A stretch of 48,160 nt of DNA from Pelargonium nanum (taxonomy: Eukaryota > Streptophyta > Magnoliopsida > Geraniales > Geraniaceae): positions 1 through 48,160 of the forward strand of contig JAYMTF010000163.1 of the NCBI GenBank assembly GCA_036897485.1, in the 5' to 3' direction. Both the position numbers and the translations under genes were made by a program. Shown piece by piece: positions 19,301-32,352 of the stretch (its first letter is position 1; each line of letters starts with the position of its first letter). The notes under the pieces are model-generated. The model saw only the letters and a list, made by a program, of their open reading frames with translations, ran no database searches and was not told the origin of the DNA.

Positions 19301-22300
19301 CCTACTAATAAGGTTGACCTTTTAGTAGTGGAAGCCCAAACCATTATGTAGCCCATTATTGAAATTTGACAAGGATAAACTTGCCTATGTTTTCTAGAGT
19401 GAAAACCTTGTCTTTTGTTATGTTCTTCTTTCAAATGTGTATCATATGACGTATTCTGAAATTTAAGAAAGTATATTAAATACTTCATGTTTTTAAGGTT
19501 TACTTGGAAAGAAGAATGCGAAGGTTTCTGAAGTTGCTATCCGCATTATAACTAAAATGAAACGGGATTGGATGCAGGTGACATAATCTTCTTTGTGCAT
19601 ATAGAATGAAAGATGACACCTTTATATAATTTCATGGACAGCCTTAACTGTTATTGTCAATAAAGCTGAATCCTTATACTTCTGTGTTTCAGACAGGAAG
19701 AAAGCCTAGTGGGATATGTGGTGCGGCGCTATACATTGCTGCAAAAGGAGAAGGGTTCAAGTGTTCTAAGTCAGACATTGTAAGTCAAACATGAGTTTAT
19801 CTCTGCCTTGTACTCGAATTAAAATGGGAAGAACATTATCACACTTTCATTAATTATTACTTCAAGTTCCATTCTTTGAAACTCCTAATTGATTTTGATA
19901 GTTACACTACTTTTGCTGTTAATTGAAACAGACAAGAATTGTTCATATTTGTGATGCAACCTTGACAAAGAGATTGGTTGAATTTGAGAGTACAGATTCT
20001 GCAAGTTTAACGGTACGTTCTTATCGTAGCCCAAAATGACGTAGTGAATTCACAATTATTAAGAGCACAGTTTTATTACTACAATGGCGTCATATGTGCA
20101 TTGATTCTTTGAACTTCTATTATCATGATTTCCTTTGTATTTTTATCCCTCTAGAATGAGTGCAAAATTTCCGAAGACAAAAGTTATTTGATTGCTGAAA
20201 CTCGGCCAAATAGTAATATAAAATGTGCTTAATTCAAAATTGAATCTAATAGAAACTTTATATCCCTTGAAATTTTATTGATTCAGTATTTCTATCAAAA
20301 TAGGATTCAGTTTAACAGGTCTTGTGCAGAAATTTGGTGTTCAATACATTAGTTTGCTTAGGAGTCGAAACATCTTACTCCGATGTTAAGTTTGGACTGA
20401 TTTTGACTTTTTCTTCTGTAATTGTTTGTTTTTGTCCTTTTGCTATTTGACTATTTCTTTAGTAGATTGTAAACAAAGAATATAAATTTGTTCACTGGTA
20501 TACCACTCAAAATACAAGAATTTTTATGTTTCCTACTTATCAGAGTTCAGAAAAGCTATCACAGTTTGCTCGAGGAATTCCTACTTTTTTGTCTTTGATC
20601 TTCTTTACTGTCATTCTTTCTGTACTTCTAGATTGAGGAGTTGAACAATGAGGCAAAGGAGTACAAAGAATACATGCCAACCCAAAAATCAGATATTGGG
20701 TTGAAGGAATCTGGCAAAGAAGATTTGCTCTGTATGCATAAGGATGACAACCAAGGCCAACATCCTTTTGCATTAGGACTTTGTAAGATTTGTTATGATG
20801 ATGTGAGTCCTGCTACTTTCCATATTTCATTCCACGTTAGTAATTATACTTTTAATATGTGGTTATGGTTTAGCTGGTTGGTCCAGTTCATGGAACTTTC
20901 AGGAGGACTTGAGGGAGGGACAGATCCTCCAGCTTTCCAGCGTGCTGAGAGGGAGAGAATGGCAAAAGCTTCTGCCAAGGAGGATGCTAATCACTCAAGT
21001 GTAGTTATCTCACCCGACCATATCTCAAATAACAGTATATGTATATACGTACCATTAGTATTATCTACTTGCTATATTGATGAATTCACTCTCTATGGTT
21101 TTGGATATGAATTACAAAGGAAACTCTTTTAATTTATTATTAGGGAAAACAGATGCTTATTGGATATGAATTACAAAAAACTCAGTTAATTTAAGGGCGA
21201 GGGTATGGCTCTAAGGGCTTAACATTTGCACTTTATGGTGGTCCTGCCATATTTTATGTATTGATTATGATGTGCTTTTTCTTTTTCTAGCTTGAGAAAG
21301 AGTCAGACAACCTGTTCAAGAGTGGAACCGAAAGATTTTCCTGCCGAGAGCCTGTTTGTTCTGGTAACTTCTATATTATTCTGCAAATTATCTCACCTTG
21401 AACATCAGATCTATAACTTCGTCTTTTCACTTGAATAATATTGTAGAAGCTGCTCCAGATCACATGGATGTTAATAAAGGTGATTACCATAATCTACATG
21501 AAGATGTCGGTAATACAGCTTGCGATGAATCAGAAACCCTTTCAGATATAGATGATCTTGAGGTGCTTGATCATTCTCCACAATTTTTTTTCCTTCACAG
21601 TCCACTTATTGCGTAACTGTTTTGACTTTGTATGTTTTATACAACAAAAAGAAAAGGAAAAAAAGTTCAAAGAAAGTTAATCCTCTGTCTGATGTCATAA
21701 AACTATGTAATGTTCTAATTTTGTTGCTTTTAACTGTTTCAATATTTTTATCTGATTTTATTCACAATTATAAAAATGAAGAAACAAACAACCTTACTGT
21801 TATTGGGATACTGTCGAGAGTCTCAGAACTGCATTTTCAACCTTTCCATTCGCTTTCTTTGTCTGGTTTCAAATTCGAGTTTTATCTTTAACCTTATAAA
21901 ATTCTTAAACCTTATCTTAATCTCTTCCCTATGAACGGTTTGTTTTCATTTTACTTGATTCCAGTTCTATTTAAGTGTCTCCAACCCTTAACACTTAAAA
22001 AAGCTTCAGTATGCTGGTTTCTTGATCAATTGGAACTAAATACTATATATTTTATTGCCTTACTATTAGACGAGTAAGTTAAACACATGAATATAGAGTG
22101 AAAATGATGGAGAAATGATGACTGTCCGCCGAACAGTTGGTAATGGTTTTACAGGTATTAGTTTTGATCCAATGTATGAATGTCAATATCTTGTAGGAGA
22201 TAAAGAAAATAGACGACAAAGATAGGATAGATTGATGTCACATCCACAACTGCTTGAGTTTCTATATATGTGTTTGTTACATGATGTGCTCAATTTTCTA

Positions 22301-25048
22301 TTGACTGGCCTATTACTCTCATTCTCATATTTATGCTAATTGCTAAATCATGTCCTCCATCTTCATTTCTGTAAGTACACTTTTGGATCATTATTCTGAA
22401 CATGATATGCAGGTCGATGGATACCTTCACAATGAGGAAGAAAAGCATTTCAAAAAGATAATTTGGGAAAGTATGAATCGGGAGTATCTTGAGGTGATTT
22501 GCTAATCAACATTTCATTAACCTTACCTCAAGGAATTTATTTCATGGCTGAAATAGTCTTAAAACATGAGAAACATAACAAGTTATATGAAACATTTTCG
22601 GGTGAGAAACATATACATGATTGGAAGAGCTTCTATCTTATTTATTAATTCATTTGTGGTCATTTTGAGATATTTATTAACAATGATGTGCTTTCATGTA
22701 TTGTGTTGTCAGACTACATCCTAGAAGGATGAGCTGTTGTACTAATAATTGGTTTTGCCTCAATGCTGAGGACTTATGGTACATTTTCATTGTTTACATG
22801 CTATACGACATTAAAATATAGTTTCTGTAAATTTTTACAGGAGCAAGCAGCAAAGCAAGCAGCTGCAGCAGCTGCTAAGGAAGCTTATGAGGCCAATTTC
22901 CAGAATTGTTCAGAGGACATGCTAGCTGCACAGGAGCTTGCTTCAGCTGCTGCGGCAGCTGTAGCGAAGTCTAGAAAGGTATATTCAATTCATTTCTCTG
23001 TGTGAGCATTTTAAATTTCTAATATTTGCTCCATCTTTTTGTCGAATAAAAGATTGTATATATCATCAGTAGACTGATAGTTTTTACTCTGTTTTCTCCT
23101 GTAAGATAACTTAAGGCATTTTTGCATGGTGCTTCATTTTACCTCTTGATTTCTTTCTGTCCTTGTTGAAAGTTCATTCAACATTTTTTTGTTTGTTTTA
23201 AATTGCTGACAATATGATTAGGTGACTTTGAAGTCTAAATTCTGTTATTTGCTAAATGTTGCACATTGTGTTTTTATTCCAAACTGTTAGGATATGAAAT
23301 GACATCTTGCTTGGAATAGCATATGTGAAACAGGGTAACGGACCTGACCATATGAACATATCATACATTTATTCAGCAGTTTATTTATTTTGCTTATTAA
23401 TGACCTCCTATGAATGTGATTCTGTCTATCCTATGAAATGTGTCCATATTCATTTCTTGTTAATAAGTAATCTAATTAAAGGGTGAGTTTGTCATCTCTG
23501 TATCATTTGATTACATTTTCAACCATTTATGTGATAGTTATGTTGCTTAACAACTTAAAATTTTAAGTATGTCCGTATTCATTTCTTGTGGATCTCCCTT
23601 TCAGGAGAGGCAACAAAAGCGAGCTGCAGAAGCAAAAAGTGTTGGCCCTGCTCAAACTGCAGCTGAAGCTACCCGCCAAATGCTAGCTAGAAAGGTACAC
23701 TGGACAAAATACAAGTTTTCAGTTTTAATAAGGATGATAAACTTGAAATCTTTAATGTTTGTATATACATTATCCTTCATTACCATATTTATAAAAAGCT
23801 TCCCTTTTAGTCTTACTTATTTTGCAGATTAGCCATCTCCTCTCTTTCTCTCTCTAAAGATTTATGTTTCTAATTGGGATAATTTGATTCCTTCTTAATT
23901 CATAATCTCACTCTTCCTCTTTTTCTTATTCAATAACTCCTATTTTTATGTCAAACATAAAGCAAACCATAATTTATATAGTTATACAAGGACACCACAA
24001 AGCCATTTCCTGAACAATGTCGGAGTCGGCTACATGAATCTATCAGCAAACTCTTTGGGATCTTCTGCTCGTATTCTGTTCCTTCAATCTATCCTATTTG
24101 ATGCTATCTCCTTTGTTAAAGCCAAGAGCTATAATGTCTTGGCTCACTACTTTCCATGTTAACTTAGGGGCAGGGGTAGACCTAAGTAAACATGGAAATG
24201 GCTTTGTTGTTGTATGTGCTGCAGATCCCATAGAGGTGTCTCTGCTTTGATTGGTGTGTTTATATAATTATTTATTTATGGTTTGCTTTATGTTTGAAAA
24301 TTCAAAATCTAGTATAAACAACCAAGTAACCAACAGCCATTGGGGCAAGCGGTTTAAGGTGCTTGGTCCCCTTGAGGTCTCAGGTTGTATGTTTTATGTA
24401 AAATTAGTTTGATAGATTGGTATCTTTTTCTTTTTTGGCAGAGGATGAGCTCAAGAATCAATTTTGATAAATTGGACAATCTCTTCAATGAACCGGTATG
24501 TTCCCAATCTTTTAGCCTTCTTATTTTTTAAGTTCTCTACTTTCTTGTTTGAAATTATATGCCTTGTTGTATGTGACCTTCATTAATTCATTACAGTTAT
24601 AATACTGAAATAAAATGTTTAGAGGTTGTTTTATCATCCATTGATTAAGGGATAGGATAACTGAATATTTGACTTTGATATATGATGATGACAAACTTAA
24701 CTATGTCGGGAGCAGCTTGAATTTGGGTACATCAGCTGTCTAGGAAGCACTCAAGACTATATAGGTTGCGTAATGTTTGCAATGATCATATTTGGTTGTG
24801 TTTGTTGGTGTCGTTTTTTCTATCAGGTGCCTTCAGAGACCACAAAGAAGAAACGAATTGGATCAAATTCTGATGATGATGACGATAAGATACCACATGT
24901 CGACAAGGAGCTTGTGTCGAAGGATCTAGACAAGGAAACTGCAGATGAGAACGACAAGGACCCTGGCGAAGCTTTAGACAATGACTTGTATAATGATGAA
25001 GTGGATGAACCGTACGATTATGATGAAGATTATTATGAAATATACTGA
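16333..25048 (+). CDS. BRF1: TFIIIB subunit BRF1 (TFIIB-related factor), 19 exons, 619 aa
   Basis: Exons: 16333-16394, 16481-16562, 17193-17268, 17905-17990, 18090-18166, 18491-18547, 18650-18762, 19498-19577, 19693-19779, 19932-20012, 20632-20802, 20887-21000, 21291-21363, 21447-21562, 22413-22493, 22841-22978, 23605-23694, 24442-24495 and 24827-25048. All are in phase and end at TGA. The N-terminus is a zinc ribbon (C4-x2-C7 and C23-x2-C26). Two cyclin folds follow at about 80-170 (LYIACR, YVLGAVFLQLCRVL) and 180-267 (KPSGICGAALYIAAKGEGFK). ELSGGLEGGTDPPAFQRAER lies near 326-345. The BRF1 homology block starts at SDIDDLEVDGYLHNEEEKHF (419-438) and runs through an Ala-rich helix. A basic KKKR (553-556) precedes an Asp/Glu-rich tail. 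BRF1 joins TBP and BDP1 to recruit RNA polymerase III to tRNA and 5S genes in the nucleus. Length is close to the roughly 600 aa of Arabidopsis BRF1 homologues. Intron 7 holds a dispersed repeat. Confidence 0.95.
19225..19330 (+). repeat. 105-bp dispersed repeat, copy 1 (in BRF1 intron 7)
   Basis: It begins GTTGAAGTGGGTGAAATAAG, contains AGTCCCACATCGG, and ends CCTTTTAGTAGTG. Reverse-complement relatives lie at 32268-32352 and 35728-35838. The CCCACATCGG core is common in plant LTR and other dispersed repeats and also matches the snRNA upstream element. No autonomous element is visible. Confidence 0.75.
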
Positions 25049-26040
25049 TTAATACAGCAAACCATTAGTTTCTTCAAACCTCGAGTTGTGGAAGTGGCTG
25101 AAGGATGGATTTGGAAAATGTTGAAAGTGATTCAATATCAGCTGGAGAAAAGTGGTTCCACTCCTCATATTTAATGTTGTTGTGCCATATGCATTACTGG
25201 TCTTTGTGGACAAACACACACTCAGCCCAGACTCCACCTTGTTATAGAAAAATTAACTTATTCTTATGTACCCTTGTATCTCTGTTGTTTAATGTTCAAT
25301 TGATAATAAGTTGTAAGGTGTTTATTTGATTTCTTGTATACTGTAACTATAACTATATATAGGGAATTGTTATGTTGTATGGAGTAGGGGCTAATGTATT
25401 GTTGATCCAAATACACTACTGAGTAGTTGTCATATTTCTTTACAACTACACTTGCATAGGTTTCATGGAATGTAACATTTGCAACAACTTGTAAATAGAA
25501 TTACTAAATCATTCAAGAAAGTGAAATCTCATCTGAATTGTTGAGTTATAGACTGCAAAACTTCCAAATATCTTTTTATTTGGTCATGTAAACCTTTGAA
25601 ATACAAGACTTCTTGGTAGAAAAAATAAAATAGGAAGATGATTGAAGCATGTGAACCCTTTTTAATTAATTAATTATTATTTTATTAGGAAGTATGTGCA
25701 TTTTGTGTGTGTTTTACATGAAATTTCTTACGAGTGAAATTTTCATATATTTAAGATGGAATTTTTCGGTCTGAAAAATAGGCAAGCTGTTTATTTGGTC
25801 CTTAAATTTTTTTATATGAACTTAATTAGGTTATTGAAACATTTTTATTCTAAAATGGTATCTGAACTTTTAAATATAAATGCAAAATGACTGGAACTAT
25901 CATAAGAGTTAATTTTGAATCCATATATAAAAATTCAAGAACTATTTTTGGTTTTAAAAAGTTTAAGAACCAAATTCTGAAAATTTAGGGAATAAATTAG
26001 TTTTTTGTTTCTAACAAAAAAAAACTTACTTTAGTAGACG
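25049..26040. other. BRF1 3' flank and AT-rich spacer
   Basis: The first 300-400 bp probably form the BRF1 3' UTR. From about 25790 to 26000 the DNA has a loose inverted symmetry, with TTTGGTCCTTAAATTT on the left and AAAATTTAGGGAATAAAT on the right. This resembles diverged plant dispersed repeats. No gene is seen. Confidence 0.45.
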
Positions 26041-26045
26041 TAGCA

Positions 26046-26076
26046 TGGGCCTGAGTCGAGCCCAATGTGTTGGGCT
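26046..26076 (+). promoter_or_regulatory. Three TGGGCY (site II) motifs, LOL2-like gene promoter
   Basis: TGGGCC (26046-26051), AGCCCA (26059-26064, reverse orientation) and TGGGCT (26071-26076) lie about 120-150 bp upstream of the ATG. Site II elements are TCP-bound motifs of plant housekeeping and growth-linked promoters. Clustering of three in 31 bp makes chance less likely, but function is inferred. Confidence 0.5.
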
Positions 26077-26196
26077 TTTAACAAAACTTTACACCGTCTG
26101 GGGTTTGTAATTATTTAGTCTTCTTCTTGCAATTTCTCAACACAAACACAACAGTGAGTGTGAGTAGAGTCAGACACTGAGACTGAGAGAGCAAAA

Positions 26197-26352
26197 ATGG
26201 GAGGCAAAGATTTGGTTGAGAGAGAAGGAGAAGAAGCAATTGGTGCAGACGCTGAGATATTGGGAAGCATCAAAGTAATCGAAGCGAGAGTTGAAGGCGA
26301 AGAAGCAATTCCTGCACTCACCGACCCATTGGGAAGCATTGAAATCAAAGTA

Positions 26353-26384
<32 letters not shown>

Positions 26385-29300
26385 AGACGACGGACCGCCG
26401 CCTGGTTGGCAGCCCATTGTTCGTTCGTCACCTCCGCCTACCGGTAAGTATCTTCTTTTCAATGGATTACTAGACTGTTTTCACGAATTTTAGTTCTGTA
26501 AAACCCACAACAGTTATTGCTTTACTGGCTTGGCCTTTCAACTCCATTTGCTAGGATTGTAATTTGTAATTTCGAATGCATTTGATGGATATATTGGATT
26601 CTCTTTCATGTCAACATTGCTGATCGCTTTGATTCTTGTCTAGTTAGGTAATGGACTAGTTAAGTGAATAATAATGATAATGATTAATATTGTGGATCTC
26701 TTGGAACCTAATACACTAGCTTTATTGAGTTTGGTGATAAGGGGAAAATTGAAATGCTAGTTAGGTTTCACAAACGTGAATGTTGTAGAATCAGAGGACC
26801 CATCATTTAGTACAGTGATATTAGTGTCAATTGGGAATCTTGAGGAGTGCCCAATGAATGCAAAAATGTCAAGGTGCTGCTCCTTAGAGTATCTTAATTC
26901 AGGATCAACATTTTGTGCTCGCTTTTCTTGTTTTAAGTTTTCCTCTCTCCATTTTGCTTCGTTTAGACAGAATGGGAAGCAAAGAAATCGAAGAAGAAGA
27001 AGAAGAAAAGAAAGCACCAATTTTTGGAGAGCAAGTGAGAATAAGAAGTGAAGAGATTGAAGGAGTAGAAGCAATTCCTGCACACACAGATGCAATGGAA
27101 AACAAAGAAATCATAGAAGGACAGGAAGGAGAAGAAGAGGATGACGATGACGGGCCACCACCAGGGTGGCAGCCCATTGTTTCTTCCCCTCCAGCACCAT
27201 CACTATTACCCCCTACTGGTAAGTGCCCTATAGTTTTTTTTTTACTATTCTTTTTTGCTGGTTTGAACTGCTTAAATTTATTGTTTAGAATAACTTTTAA
27301 TTTTGTGAATCCCAGAAAGGAATTGTTTTATTGGGTTGGCCATCATTCCTTCTTTGTCCGAACGTCACTATTTTTGTTTGTTATCATAAAATTGGCAATA
27401 TCTTCAGTTATTCTCTTCCAAATTTGTAATTTCCGTTCGTACTGTTGTTATAAATGAGAATAACTGCTAAAGGTAGATAGGTTACTGACTTTGGTCGATG
27501 GCTTAGCTTTAGAGATGCATCCTTTTTGTGAAAATATCATTTCTCTTAGAAGTACAGATAAGGTGTGTGTAACTTCAAATTCTCTTGATTGATATGCGAT
27601 GTTCTAATTCAAGTCAAAGATGTTGATAGCTTGGGTTCTTATCCCACTAGTCAATGGATAAAAGAAACAAATAAGAATCTATGGATTGGAGATCTGCTTA
27701 AACTTAGTAGTGTAGCTACATTGAATTTTGGAAGAAATGGGAAAATGCAATGACATAAATATTTTGTAAGCTTAAAAGTTAAAACCTTAGTTAGGTTTCA
27801 AAGACATGAATGTTTTAGAACCAAACTCCAAAGGGCTCATAATTTAGTACAGTGATAAAAGTCTTTGGCTGTCAGTTGGGGTCTTGAGGAGTGTAGCCAA
27901 TACATGGAAAAATGTCAAGGTTGGACCATGTCTTGATAACCCCCTCTTTGAAGTCCCTTAAGGCCAAATCACTATTTCGTGCTAACTTTTCTTTTCTTTT
28001 TTCCAAAATTTACTCTATTCATTTGGTCTCTTTTAGAAAAAATGGGAAGCAAAGAAATTAAAAAAGAAGAAGAAGAAGAAGTAAAAGCAGATATTTCTGG
28101 AGACCCAGTGAGAACAAGAAGTCAAGAGATCAAAGGAGAAGAAGCAATTCCTGCACACACAGAGGGAGTGGAAAACAAAGAAATCAAAGGAGAAGAAGAT
28201 GACGGACCACCACCAGGGTGGCAGCCTATTGTTTCTTCGTCACCTGTACCATCACCATTACTGCCACCTAATGGTGTGTGCCCTGTAGTTTGTTTCCCCT
28301 ACTGGTTTGAATTAGTTAAATTTATTGGTTAGACTAATTCTTATTTTTGTGAACTGAATTGTTTTGATGGGTTGCAGGAGAAGAAGATGATAATGGACCA
28401 CCACCAGGGTGGCAGCCCATGATTCCTTCGTCACCTTTACCATCACCATCACTACCGCCTATTGGTGAGTGCCGTATAATTTTTATGTTTTTTTCCCTAC
28501 TGGAGTGAATTAGTTAAATTTATTGATTTTGTGAACTGGAATTGTTTCACTGGGTTGTAATCATTCCTTACTTCCTTGTTTAACAATCACTATTTTTTTG
28601 TTGTTATAAAATTATTAGCAATATCTTTTGTTATTGCCAGCCAAATTCTTAAGTCTTTGGTATTATTGTTATAATTGAGAACAAGTGCTAAAGCTAGATG
28701 GGTTACTTGCATTTGTTATTGGGTTAGCTTTTAAGATGCATCCTTTTCCTGGTTGATATCTTATGTACTCTTTCAAGTCAACAATGCCTATAGCGTCAGG
28801 TTTGTATCTTCAAGATCTTGATGAAGCGGCTTGCTGTATCGATTAGTTTCACTATCAAATGCATTATGGAGTCTTGAGAGAGGCCAATGCATGCGAAAAT
28901 GTTGAGGTAGGATCAGCTCAGTAGCTCACCCTTCTGTGGACTCTCGAAAGACAGTTCTACATTTTGATGCTGACCTCTTGTTTTCTTTCTTTGTTGTTTG
29001 GCCTTTTTAAGGCCAAAGGGATGTAGTTATTCCCATTCCTCAAAAAACCTTTCAGCTAAAAGTATATTTCCTGTGGAACTTTTTTTTCTTTTCGATAAGC
29101 TCCTGTGGAACTATCAACTTAGATTGCAATCATGGACTTGAAATTTTTCTGTTACCCAATAGATCATATGATACTTTTCTGTGTGACCCTCAGCATCTGG
29201 AAAATCAGTTCTATGAAAGGAGAAAAAAATGTGTATTTTGATTAGTGAAGATTAAATGCCATTAGCACATAATTAAATGTGATGTTTTTTACTACTTAAT

Positions 29301-31507
29301 GTACTAGTTGGATCCTCCTCCTATTAGCTTGGGCTTTTGGGTTGAAGTTATTTAACACTTACATTTATCATTATTACTTTCCATATTTTTAGTGTGGATA
29401 GTATATCATGGGATGAAGGTAAGCTTTCTGAAATCTGAAACTTATTTATTGATTGTTAGATGGTGAAATAAATGCATTGATTATTTTCAGCCTGAATTAG
29501 TTTGTAAAAGGATTTTTTAATTTTATTCTGGAAGATAAATTTTACGCAGAAATGGCTCAAATGGTTTGCGGTTCGTGTCGCCAATTGCTTTCATATCCTC
29601 GAGGTGCCAGACATGTTAAATGTTCAAGCTGTCAGACAGTCAATTTTGTACTAGAAGGTTCGTCCCTTCTCATGAGCTAACAACAGTAAATATACCTGGG
29701 ATGAATTTCATGTGTTGATCTTTCACTTATATGCTATATATGGATCTTCCAAGTAGAGGAAAAGGAAGTAGGATGAGAAAAATAGTTAGGGGATGAGTTT
29801 GCCTTTTTGGCAACTTTACTATTTTATATCTCCCTTTACCAAGATCCAAACTGAGCAATAGTATCCATAGGTGAAAATTTAAAGCCTCTCTTTTTACCCT
29901 AATGAAAGGAAGCAAAGTTGTTCATATTGGAATAAACAAATGTGAGGGGCATAGGTGTCAAAGTATTGAGGTGTAGGAAATAATAATACTTATAATTAGA
30001 ATAATATTGTGCCTAATTATGTACCATTACGTTGTAAATCAATGAAAGAAAGTATGTTTTAAAGCAAGCTTCATCTTTGCTTAGTCTTTTTATTTTATTT
30101 AAATGTTCTGCTTATGTATTTAAAAAAAAACTTCATTTGGTAATCAATATAAAGCTAACCTTAATGAAATACTGTTTCTTTAATTTGACTTAAATATTCT
30201 ATAATGGTCCAGTAGAAATTGCTATTAACTGAAACAAAGTGTAAAAGAACCATGAAAAGACATACTAGGCACACACTTGTATGCATAACGTCTACACCTT
30301 TTAGGAATGACATCTTAATGCGTTGAGATGTTAAATTTTGCATCTTTGCTCAGCTCAAGTCTTGTAAACCTCAAACATGCCTTCCGAACTTGCACCTGAC
30401 CGTTCTACTTATCTATAACTAGTTAGCTCTTCTCTTGTTGTTTTTTGCTCGACTTGTACTCTAGTACTAGGGGCAATATAATAAATGGCCCCATATGTTA
30501 CTTTTCGTAATCACTTACTACAATGAATAAAATTTCTGTTATCTCTCTCATTGAGATGTTGTCGTAGTACACCACTAGACCATGCGGCCTTGCTAGTTGC
30601 TACAAATACATGCACATGCATATGGAACTAAATTTACCTATAGTTCTGACTAGTGGAAACATAATTTACGAAACTAAAACATAGTTTCTGCTGTTGCATG
30701 ATCAGCATTTTGTTTTGTGGAATATGCCAACAGTTATTCTTGTTCTTGCCTTAAGGCTGAGTTTTTCATTGATATCTATTTACTTTCAGAGCACCAGGTT
30801 GGGCAGGTTACGTGCGGCAGTTGTTCAATCTTGCTAATGTACCCTTATGGAGCTCCTTCTGTCAGATGTTCCTGTTGTCGTTATGTGACAGAAATTGGGG
30901 TATGTGAAATATTATCTCTCTCATTGATATCCATATAGTGTATCATTGTCCAGCTGCTTACTTAAATGAAGGATGGGAACTCCTGGAAAATGTTGTTCAT
31001 AAAGGGTATAATCTTTTGCAATCGTGACTGAAAATATTAAACTTCCACAGCTTAGTTTGTTAGTCTTGTTTTCCTCCAACTGGTTTGCTGTATAGGCGGA
31101 TTATATTCATGTGTTACTATAAGTTTAGGTGAAGATGAACAGAGAAATTGAGATTCATGTTGGGATCCTTGGACATCTGAAATTTGATAGTGTACATGAA
31201 CTTGTTACTAAGTAGAAAACTACTGCTATTCGGGATGCAATAAACTAAAACTCTAATACTTAACAAGAACAAGGAAATATAAACACTTTTGTAGTGAAGA
31301 CATTGTTCAAATGTATGGTATCACCTCTAAACTTACTTTATCTCAAATTCTACTACATAATACTTTTACGTGTGCAATTTTTTTGTTGAGTGTATTCTAA
31401 ACTTAAGTCGTATTATGTCAATGCTTTGCTTATAGGAGCACAACAAACGCCCTCCCTGGTCTACACAACAAGGGCGTCCATTCCCAACGCCCCACCCTGT
31501 TCAATAA
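26197..31507 (+). CDS. LOL2-like: LSD1-type zinc-finger protein, LOL2-like, with four GPPPGWQP modules (7 exons, 370 aa)
   Basis: Exons: 26197-26443, 26967-27218, 28037-28273, 28378-28464, 29550-29657, 30790-30899 and 31436-31507. The frame is continuous across every GT-AG junction. Exons 1-4 encode acidic Glu/Asp-rich tracts each ending in GPPPGWQP (residues 66, 145, 223 and 252) followed by a Ser/Pro stretch; exon 1 includes ten consecutive Asp. Two LSD1-type zinc fingers follow, CGSCRQLLSYPRGARHVKCS with its final CxxC pair (281-302) and the LLMYPYGAPSVRC type (319-340), then a basic Pro-rich tail NKRPPW. LSD1/LOL proteins regulate cell death and defence; their fingers mediate protein or DNA contacts. 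The finger pair and tail resemble Arabidopsis LOL2, a much shorter protein. The extra length comes from copies of the first exon. Exons 2 and 3 each contain an in-frame ATG (26972, 28042) matching the true start, so shorter products from internal starts are possible. Confidence 0.85.
26760..28960 (+). repeat. Tandem copies of an exon-plus-intron unit in the LOL2-like gene
   Basis: Similar blocks recur. The intron start TTTGTGAA...GAATTGTTT follows exons 2, 3 and 4 (27303, 28347, 28528). TTAGCTTT(A/T)(G/A)AGATGCATCC appears near 27503 and 28725. GTTAGGTTTCA...TTTAGTACAGTGATA appears near 26761 and 27792. GAATCTTGAGGAGTG-type sequence appears near 26835, 27880 and 28870. Each block precedes or follows an acidic GPPPGWQP exon. 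The full unit length differs (start-codon spacing 775 and 1,070 bp), so copies have gained and lost DNA since duplication. Confidence 0.7.
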
Positions 31508-32267
31508 ATTGCAGATACAAGGTTGGTGGTTCTTGAGCTGTGCATCCATCCCTTCCATGGCTGTTGCATTTCAAAGTGTTTCACATTCGTAATTGCTGGA
31601 GCAAAAGAGTCCTGAAATGCTATAACAATATTTGCATCTCTGGATATAGAAATAGTGAACTCTGATAACTTAAAAGATGTACAGATTTTGTTTATTCTAT
31701 TGACTCAAAAGTCGGATTTAGGTAGTACTCTTGTCCAGTATTTGCTTGTGATGGAATTTGAATTTGGACTGTGTTATTGGCACCCATGGTTGAGTCAATG
31801 CTTTGTAATTGGTCTGATCAGTGAATAGTTAATGGGTTTGCATAAAAGTTGGCATGCTTCACATGTCTGAGTTGAAACTTGGATAAAATTTCAAGTGCAA
31901 GCTACTTTCATTGACTTTCATGGCATGGCATCATCATTTCAGTGGGCTCAGACTTTTCATACAAAATTGTATGTGGCTCTAACTAAAAATAGCATGTATC
32001 AATAATATCATGACACACCTGATATTTTGCAATCACTCACTCCCTCTATGGGCTCATTATTCATATTTTCCTGTATGTCAATATATGCATATCCAGCTGG
32101 TAAGGATACTGTATTCCTTAAAATGCCATAAAATGTGAAATGTTTTGTTATATATGATAACGTATATCCTCCCTATTTTATGCATATCTTGAGACTATGC
32201 AATGCACAGGCTCTCCAAAGAGTAGATACTTTAAAACATGGTTACAGAAGAAAATGTTAAATATGTT
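31508..32267. other. 3' flank of the LOL2-like gene
   Basis: Probable 3' UTR followed by AT-rich spacer. No coding exon, RNA gene or transposon end is recognised. Confidence 0.45.
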
Positions 32268-32352
32268 TGAGCTTACACTACTAAAAGGTCAATTATATTA
32301 GTAGAATTCACTTGCACTATTATATGTAGCTATTTTATCTTATATTTTACCA
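32268..32352 (-). repeat. 105-bp dispersed repeat, copy 2 (partial)
   Basis: It opens TGAGCTTACACTACTAAAAG, nearly identical to the opening of the copy at 35728. It is the reverse complement of the end of the copy at 19225-19330. The CCCACATCGG part is lost or diverged here. Confidence 0.65.

Noticed and set aside
20887..21132. Extension of BRF1 exon 12 through its donor as an alternative C-terminus
   Set aside because: Read-through adds a hydrophobic stretch unlike BRF1, while splicing at 21000 keeps the frame into the conserved C-terminal block.
24337..24400. tRNA-like or SINE-like stretch (GGGGCAAGCGGTTTAAGGTG, then AGGTCTCAGGTTG)
   Set aside because: It loosely resembles A and B boxes, but no acceptor stem or cloverleaf can be formed and no 3' tail or target duplication is visible.
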